Position numbers and translations under genes: made by a program
The notes under the pieces: generated by a model
What the model was told of the DNA's origin: nothing
Database searches by the model: none
Seen by the model: the letters and a program-made list of their open reading frames with translations, nothing else
Part shown: in pieces, positions 6,334-10,715 of the stretch
Position numbering within the stretch: the first letter of the stretch is position 1
How the letters are laid out: every line of letters begins with the position of its first letter
From: CALJIC01 sp039805565
GTDB taxonomy: Bacteria; Chloroflexota; Chloroflexia; Chloroflexales; Roseiflexaceae
Assembly (NCBI GenBank): GCA_039805565.1
Contig: JBDLTZ010000023.1
Location: forward strand, 1 to 10,715
Length of the DNA stretch: 10,715 nucleotides
Direction: 5' to 3'

Positions 6334-7818
6334 GTGTCGCTCCGCACCCGCCTGACGGTGTTCTACGTCGGCTTCTTCGCCGCAGCCCTGCTGGCGCTCG
6401 ACATCGGGCTGTTCATGATCGTGCGCCAGTCGCTGATCGGCAGCATCGACAACGAGCTCAGGCTGGGCGCGCAGCTGCTGCAGCAGGGGTTCGCGGACAG
6501 CAACCAGACGCTGCGGGGCTACTTCGAGAACGACCGCATGGTGGTGCTGCTCAACACCCCGCGCGTCACCGGCTTCAGCGGCACTGAGCTGGTGGTGCAG
6601 GTGTACGAGCGCAACGGCTCGCTGGCGGCGCGCTCGCCGAACCTCAACGAGCAGATGACGCTCGACCAGGACGTGTTCGCGCGCGCCCTGGAGAACAGCC
6701 CGACCATCCGCACGATCGGCAGCGGCGCGGGGCGCCGGCGCGAGCTGGTGGCGCCGCTGATCCTGCCCAACCCTGTCAGCGGCGAGCCGCAGGCGGTGGG
6801 TGTGGCGCAGGTGGCCCGCTCGATGGACGAGATCGAGCGCGCGCTCACGGTCTTCGCCTACGCGCTCCTCGGCGGCGGCGTGGTGGTGCTGCTGGCCGCG
6901 GCGCGCGGCGGCGCCTGGCTGACCCGCGCCGCGTTCCGCCCGATCGACGAGATCGCCGCCACCGCGCAGAGCATCGTCCACGCCGAGGACCTCAGCCGGC
7001 GCGTGCCGGTGCCCGCCGCGCAGGACGAGCTGCAACGCCTCACGGTCACGGTCAACGAGCTGCTCGGGCGCGTCGAGGCGCTGTTCGACGGCCAGCGGCG
7101 CTTTATCGCCGATGTGTCGCACGAGCTGCGCACGCCCCTGGCGGCGATGCAGGGCAACCTCGACGTGCTGGCGCGCGGGGCGGCCCGCGACCCGGAGCTG
7201 CTCGACGAGTCGATCGGCGACATGCGGCGCGAGGTAGCGCGCTTGATCCGCATGACAAATGATCTGCTGCTGCTGGCCCGATCGGACGCCGGCGTCGAGC
7301 TGCACCGCGAGGTGGTCGAACTCGACACGCTGCTGCTGGAGGTCCACCGCGAGCTGCGCGCACTTGCCGGCCCGGTGGCGCTGGTGATCGGCGAGGAGGA
7401 CCAGGCGGCGGTGCTCGGCGACCGGGACCGCATCAAGCAGGCGCTGCTCAACCTGGGGATCAACGCGATCCAGCACACCTCCGCAGGCGGCACGGTGACA
7501 CTAAGCCTCACGCGCCAGGGGGAGATGGCGGCGCTCTCGGTGGCCGACACCGGCGTGGGGATCGCTGACATTGACCTGCCGCACATCTTTGACCGGTTTT
7601 TCCGGGCCGACCGCTCGCGCAGCCGGAACCGCGGCGGCGCGGGGCTGGGCCTCTCGATTGTGCAGTGGGTGGCCGAGGCCCACGGCGGGCGGGTGGTGGT
7701 GAGCAGCCGCCCAGGCGAGGGGAGCGCCTTTACGCTGATGCTGCCGCTGGCTGAGCCCGCGCCAGCCCAGCCCTCCGCGCCTGAGGCGCTTGAGCGTCGG
7801 GCGTACGTTGAAAGCTGA
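6334..7818 (+). CDS. Membrane-bound sensor histidine kinase (HAMP, HisKA, HATPase)
   Basis: This 494-residue kinase should sense an external signal, phosphorylate itself and pass phosphate to a response regulator. GTG at 6334 is preferred: AGGGG (6321-6325) lies eight bases upstream and a promoter just before that. The same frame stays open back to GTG 6253, but that start is inside the terminator hairpin and upstream of the promoter. Order of parts: membrane segment at about 8-30, extracytoplasmic sensor of about 140 residues, second membrane segment at about 172-193, HAMP to about 246, H-box RFIADVSHELRTPL with H263, N-box LLNLGINAIQHT with N377, G1 box ADTGVGI with D405, and G2 box GGAGLGLS at 434-441. 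All catalytic boxes look intact. No response regulator is adjacent on either side, so its partner is encoded elsewhere. The sensor domain family is not recognised. Confidence 0.95.
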   Translation: MSLRTRLTVFYVGFFAAALLALDIGLFMIVRQSLIGSIDNELRLGAQLLQQGFADSNQTLRGYFENDRMVVLLNTPRVTGFSGTELVVQVYERNGSLAARSPNLNEQMTLDQDVFARALENSPTIRTIGSGAGRRRELVAPLILPNPVSGEPQAVGVAQVARSMDEIERALTVFAYALLGGGVVVLLAAARGGAWLTRAAFRPIDEIAATAQSIVHAEDLSRRVPVPAAQDELQRLTVTVNELLGRVEALFDGQRRFIADVSHELRTPLAAMQGNLDVLARGAARDPELLDESIGDMRREVARLIRMTNDLLLLARSDAGVELHREVVELDTLLLEVHRELRALAGPVALVIGEEDQAAVLGDRDRIKQALLNLGINAIQHTSAGGTVTLSLTRQGEMAALSVADTGVGIADIDLPHIFDRFFRADRSRSRNRGGAGLGLSIVQWVAEAHGGRVVVSSRPGEGSAFTLMLPLAEPAPAQPSAPEALERRAYVES

Positions 7819-7821
7819 ACA

Positions 7822-7839
7822 CCGCACGAGCGTGTGCGG
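7822..7839 (+). promoter_or_regulatory. Hairpin between the kinase and phosphoesterase genes
   Basis: CCGCAC (7822-7827) pairs with GTGCGG (7834-7839) around six bases, directly after the kinase stop. No T-run follows. It could be a weak terminator or a processing site. I see no promoter in the 84-bp gap, so read-through from the kinase is possible. Confidence 0.3.
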
Positions 7840-7902
7840 CCGACCAGCACGGTGTGACATCGAATCCGCCAAGACTCTCAAGACTCACAGCGTAAGGCTC
7901 AC

Positions 7903-8544
7903 ATGCGCCTTCTCACCATCAGCGACGAGATCGTCCCGGCCGTGTATAGCCTGAACATCAAGGAGCGCTTCCGCGATGTGCAGTGCGCGCTGGGCTGCGG
8001 CGATCTCCCGTACTACTACCTGGAGTTCATCATCACGACGCTGGCGGTGCCGGGGTACTACGTGCTCGGCAACCACGACCACGCCGAGGAGACCGGCGGC
8101 GGCGAGCGCGTGACGGCGCCCCGGGGCTGTATCTCGCTCGAGGGGCGCACCGAGCGCTACGGTGGGCTGATCCTGGCCGGGCTCGGCGGCTGCGTGCGCT
8201 ACAACAACGAGAGCGGGCCGCAGTACACCGAGAGCCAGATGCTCGTGCGGATGTGGCGGCTCGCCCCGCGCCTGCTGCTCAACCGGCTGCGCTACGGGCG
8301 GTACCTCGACATCATGCTGACCCACGCGCCGCCGCACGGCATCCACAACGGCCCGGACCGCCCGCACCGCGGCTTCCACACCTTTCTGACGCTGATGGAC
8401 TACTTTCGCCCGCGCTACCTGATCCACGGGCACATCCACCGCTCGTACAACGTCAGCGCCGTCACCGAGACGCTCTACCGCGATACCATGGTCCTTAACA
8501 CCGCCGGGTACCGTCTGCTGAATGTCGATCCGCCCCAGGGGTGA
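7903..8544 (+). CDS. Metallophosphoesterase-like protein with variant first metal motif
   Basis: This 213-residue protein is of the calcineurin-like phosphoesterase fold. Visible motifs: ISDEI at 6-10, GCGDLPYYYLEF at 31-42 (D34), GNHDH at 56-60 (N57, H58), LTHAPPHG at 139-146 (H141) and HGHIH at 175-179 (H177, H179). The usual first motif is D-x-H, but here D8 is followed by E9-I10, so its histidine is absent while the remaining metal ligands are present. I recall relatives with the same SDE start, so this may be a subfamily trait rather than decay. No signal peptide is present, so it is probably cytoplasmic. ATG 7903 has TAAGG five bases upstream. The next gene begins 4 nt after its stop. 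The substrate is unknown; phosphodiester or nucleotide hydrolysis is the family expectation. Confidence 0.9.
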   Translation: MRLLTISDEIVPAVYSLNIKERFRDVQCALGCGDLPYYYLEFIITTLAVPGYYVLGNHDHAEETGGGERVTAPRGCISLEGRTERYGGLILAGLGGCVRYNNESGPQYTESQMLVRMWRLAPRLLLNRLRYGRYLDIMLTHAPPHGIHNGPDRPHRGFHTFLTLMDYFRPRYLIHGHIHRSYNVSAVTETLYRDTMVLNTAGYRLLNVDPPQG

Positions 8545-8548
8545 TGCC

Positions 8549-9460
8549 ATGACCGATTCGTTTATCTCCAGGCGGTCACGCACGCAGTTCGAAGAGGCCC
8601 GCCGCAAGGCGCTGCTCGCCTCGATCCTGGATATGATCCGCCGCCAGCCCAGCGAAATGCTGCCCTTCGAGGAGGTCCGCGCACGCCTCAACGTCCGCGG
8701 CCAGCGCTATCTCGGCCACCAGACGGTCGAGGTGGACCGGATCGTGGGCAGCGAGGGGCGCTACGGCGACTTCGACCGGCGCTTTCTGCCGCGCTCGAAC
8801 TCGATGAAGGGGCGCTGGACGCGCGTGAACAGCGCCGCGCTGCAGGACATCCACCTGCCGCCGGTGGAGCTGTACAAGATCGGCGACATCTACTTCGTGC
8901 GGGACGGCAACCACCGCATCTCGGTGGCGCGCCAGCACAGCCAGCACTACATCGATGCGATCGTGACCGAGCTGATCGTGGACGTGCCGATCGACGCCGA
9001 CCTCTCGGTGCGCGACCTGCTGATCATGGAGGAGTACAGCGACTTCCTCGAGTGGACCGATCTGGCGCGCCTTCGGCCGCAGCAGCGGATCGCGTTCAGC
9101 GAGACCGGCGGCTACCTGGATCTGGTGCGCCACATCAACGGCCACCGCTACTACATGGACCTGGGGCGCGAGACGCCGGTGAGCCGCGATGAGGCTGTGG
9201 CCGACTGGTACGACGCGGTGTACATGCCGGTGGTCGAGGCCATCCGCTCGCACAATGTGCTGAGGCACTTCCCCGGCCGCACCGAGGCCGATCTGTACCG
9301 CTGGATCATGGACCACCGCTGGTATATGCGAGAGCAGCGCGGCGCCGACCCTGGCCCGGAGGAGGCCACCGAGGACTATGTGGAGCGCTTCGGGCAGCAC
9401 AGCCTGACGGACGTGGTCGAGGACCTGTTCCGGGAGGCGATCGAGCGCTTCAGGCCCTGA
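8549..9460 (+). CDS. ParB/Srx-like DGNHR-motif protein of unknown function
   Basis: This 303-residue soluble protein has a region resembling the ParB/sulfiredoxin fold: VEVDRIVGSEGRYGDFDRRF near 60-79, then LPPVELYKIGDIYFVRDG followed by NHRISVAR, with D119-G120-N121-H122-R123. DGNHR or DGHHR is the phosphate-binding-type motif in ParB/Srx relatives. A basic, helical N-terminus (about 5-35) precedes it. The C-terminal half has an acidic helical stretch, DADLSVRDLLIMEEYSDFLEW, and HRWYMREQ at 256-263, reminiscent of DUF4032 proteins (from memory, tentative). Start choice: ATG 8549 has AGGGG seven bases upstream and begins 4 nt after the phosphoesterase stop; ATG 8522 would overlap that gene by 23 nt and lacks such a site. 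The stop overlaps the convergent gene's stop. It could be a DNA-binding regulator or a nucleotide-dependent enzyme. Confidence 0.85.
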   Translation: MTDSFISRRSRTQFEEARRKALLASILDMIRRQPSEMLPFEEVRARLNVRGQRYLGHQTVEVDRIVGSEGRYGDFDRRFLPRSNSMKGRWTRVNSAALQDIHLPPVELYKIGDIYFVRDGNHRISVARQHSQHYIDAIVTELIVDVPIDADLSVRDLLIMEEYSDFLEWTDLARLRPQQRIAFSETGGYLDLVRHINGHRYYMDLGRETPVSRDEAVADWYDAVYMPVVEAIRSHNVLRHFPGRTEADLYRWIMDHRWYMREQRGADPGPEEATEDYVERFGQHSLTDVVEDLFREAIERFRP

Positions 9461-10715
9461 CGCAGGCCAGTGCGAGCTCCTGCATGCGCGCGGCGGCCTC
9501 CTCGGGCGTGAGGTCGCCGAGGATGGCTGACGGCAGCGCCGACTCGATCGCGTCCCACGCGCAGCGCAGCTCGTCAAGCGGCGGGATGCCCGGCGCTCCC
9601 TCGGCGCTGATCGCCGCGGCCGCCAGCGCGGGATCGCCGGCCACCTCCGGGGCGCTGAGCGCGCCGCGCAGCGCCGGGAGCGCGCCCAGGTCCTGCGCCA
9701 CGCGCACCTGGAGCTCGGGGCGCGCCAGAAGGCGCCCCAGGTCTGTGGCGTGCTCCAGCCGCTCCCCCTCTAGCCCGGCCCCGTACATCAGGTACAGCCC
9801 CCCGAGCGGGCCGGCAGCGCGTCTGCCGGTGGCGTCTACGCGCGGCATCGGCGCCACGCCCAGGTCGAGCGTCTCGCTGTAGGCGCGGTACATCTCCAGC
9901 GACCAGTCGCCGTCCACTGCCAGTGCGGCGCGACCCTCGCGGAACAGGCGCGCGCCCTGTGCGTAGCTCGAGGGTGGGGGCGGGCCGGCGCGGCGCAGCT
10001 CTCTGAGCAGATTGATCGCCGCCACAGTCTGCGGCGTGTCGAGCGTCGGCGTGCCGTCTGGCCCGAGCGCGGCGCCCCCGACGCCGTGCAGCCAGGCGGC
10101 GAACCAGCGCGCCTCGGCCCACCCCGCGACCAGCCCGTAGCTGCCGCCCCCGTTCAGGCGGCGCGCGCCGAGGATCAGCTCGTCGGTGGTGCGCGGCGCC
10201 GACTCGATGCGCGCGCGGTTGTAAAGCAGCAGCATGAAGCCGTGCGCCCCGAGCGGCGTCCCCCAGCGCTCGCCGCCCAGCGTGGCGCCCTCGACCGTGG
10301 CCGGAAGGAAATCGCCAGGCTCCAGGCCGTCGTCGGCCGGCTGGATTGCGCCGGCCCGCTGGAGGATGCCCAGGTCGTCCTGCGAGCCCCAGACCAGGTC
10401 TGGCAGCGGTAGGCCGGCGAGCGAGGCCGCGCGCACGTCGGCGGCCAGCCCGTCGGCGCTCTTGACGCTGATCGCGACCTCCACCCCCGCGACGTGGGCG
10501 GCGTCGGCCAGGAGGTTCCGCAGCGCGTCGCGGCGCTCCTCGGGGGCCACAGCCCAGACGACGAGTGCTGAGCGCTGAGTGCTGAGTGCTGAGCCCTCCG
10601 CCGTTGGAGCTGTGACAGCCTCGGTGGGGGCCGCCGTGGGCGTGGGGGCCGCCGTGGGACTCGGTGTGGCGGGGGGGCGTGTGGGCGCGGGCGGCTCGGT
10701 GGGCCGGGCGGGCGG
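9450..10715 (-). CDS. Extracellular solute-binding protein, sugar-type ABC transporter (5' end beyond window)
   Basis: The minus strand is open without a stop from the right edge to TGA at 9450-9452, giving 421 residues lacking the N-terminus. A GTG at 10550 is an internal codon: the frame continues upstream through a Pro/Thr/Ala-rich tether of about 43 residues and then ALVVWAVAPEERRDAL, the expected first strand of the binding domain. Family 1 (MalE-like) features follow: LPDLVWGSQDDLGILQRAGAI, GTPLGAHGFMLLLYNRARIE, APRTTDELILGARRL, FREGRAALAVDGDWSLEMYRA and GVAPMPR. The product would be a surface lipoprotein delivering a sugar or similar solute to a membrane permease; signal peptide, lipobox and permease genes would lie to the right. 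The tether contains a heptamer tract (10564-10591) and an 18-bp repeat. It converges on the ParB-like gene with an 11-bp overlap of ends. Confidence 0.92.
   Translation of the reverse strand, partial: PPARPTEPPAPTRPPATPSPTAAPTPTAAPTEAVTAPTAEGSALSTQRSALVVWAVAPEERRDALRNLLADAAHVAGVEVAISVKSADGLAADVRAASLAGLPLPDLVWGSQDDLGILQRAGAIQPADDGLEPGDFLPATVEGATLGGERWGTPLGAHGFMLLLYNRARIESAPRTTDELILGARRLNGGGSYGLVAGWAEARWFAAWLHGVGGAALGPDGTPTLDTPQTVAAINLLRELRRAGPPPPSSYAQGARLFREGRAALAVDGDWSLEMYRAYSETLDLGVAPMPRVDATGRRAAGPLGGLYLMYGAGLEGERLEHATDLGRLLARPELQVRVAQDLGALPALRGALSAPEVAGDPALAAAAISAEGAPGIPPLDELRCAWDAIESALPSAILGDLTPEEAAARMQELALACVRA
10564..10591. repeat. Heptamer tandem repeat tract C (AGTGCTG, 4 copies)
   Basis: Four units, AGTGCTG with one AGCGCTG variant, occupy 10564-10591. 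On the minus strand they are translated in frame as ALSTQRSA at the junction between the Pro/Thr-rich tether and the binding domain of the solute-binding protein. The unit differs from tracts A and B but has the same 7-bp length. Confidence 0.88.
10624..10659. repeat. 18-bp tandem repeat in the tether coding region
   Basis: Two copies of an 18-bp unit (10624-10641 and 10642-10659, differing at the last base) encode a repeated PTAAPT-type tether. This is ordinary low-complexity linker expansion, in frame because 18 is divisible by three. Confidence 0.75.

Noticed and set aside
8576..9577. A 333-codon minus-strand frame antisense to the ParB-like gene
   Set aside because: It overlaps the end of the solute-binding gene in another frame and shows only biased His/Val/Arg composition.
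10548..10550. GTG at 10550 as the start of the solute-binding protein
   Set aside because: The frame continues upstream through the first strand of the binding domain and a Pro/Thr-rich tether to the window edge, so the true start is outside the window.

Overview
This GC-rich window looks like a chromosomal segment from a Chloroflexota bacterium, probably class Chloroflexia. The assignment is an inference. It rests on tracts of 7-bp tandem repeats inside genes, large alanine/leucine-rich membrane proteins of a type I associate with that phylum, AT-rich -10 boxes standing out in GC-rich intergenic DNA, and secreted proteins with PA and LVIVD-like domains. No rRNA, tRNA, CRISPR array, transposase or phage gene is visible.

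Layout. (1) Bases 1-2073, minus strand: the first 691 codons of a large polytopic membrane protein that runs off the left edge. Two heptamer repeat tracts lie in frame inside it. (2) 2074-2413: divergent promoter region with an extended -10 for the minus-strand gene and a TTGACA-N17-TAGTAT promoter plus a structured leader of about 187 nt for the plus-strand gene. (3) 2414-4024: secreted zinc aminopeptidase (M28 family with PA domain). (4) 4025-4323: possible terminators, a TTGACA-N17-TATAGT promoter and another leader of about 184 nt. (5) 4324-6198: secreted beta-propeller (LVIVD-like) protein with its own PA domain. (6) 6199-6333: a 15-bp perfect hairpin and an extended -10 promoter. (7) 6334-7818: membrane sensor histidine kinase with no response regulator beside it. 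(8) 7903-9460: a tightly coupled pair, a metallophosphoesterase-like protein and a ParB/Srx-like protein with a DGNHR motif. (9) 9450-10715, minus strand: an extracellular solute-binding protein whose N-terminus lies beyond the right edge; a Pro/Thr/Ala-rich tether precedes the binding domain, and another heptamer tract lies in it.

How the parts may work together. The peptidase and the propeller protein look like a matched extracellular pair: similar promoters, similar leader lengths, signal peptides, PA domains, and a His-rich segment at the C-terminus of one and the N-terminus of the other. The kinase has its own promoter and may or may not be connected to them. The phosphoesterase and ParB-like genes are 4 nt apart and almost certainly co-expressed. 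The solute-binding protein probably belongs to a sugar-type ABC transporter encoded to the right.

The most unusual signals are the intragenic heptamer repeats confined to loops and linkers of exported proteins, the parallel leader architecture of the two secreted-protein genes, and the phosphoesterase/ParB-like pair in which the phosphoesterase lacks the usual histidine of its first metal motif.
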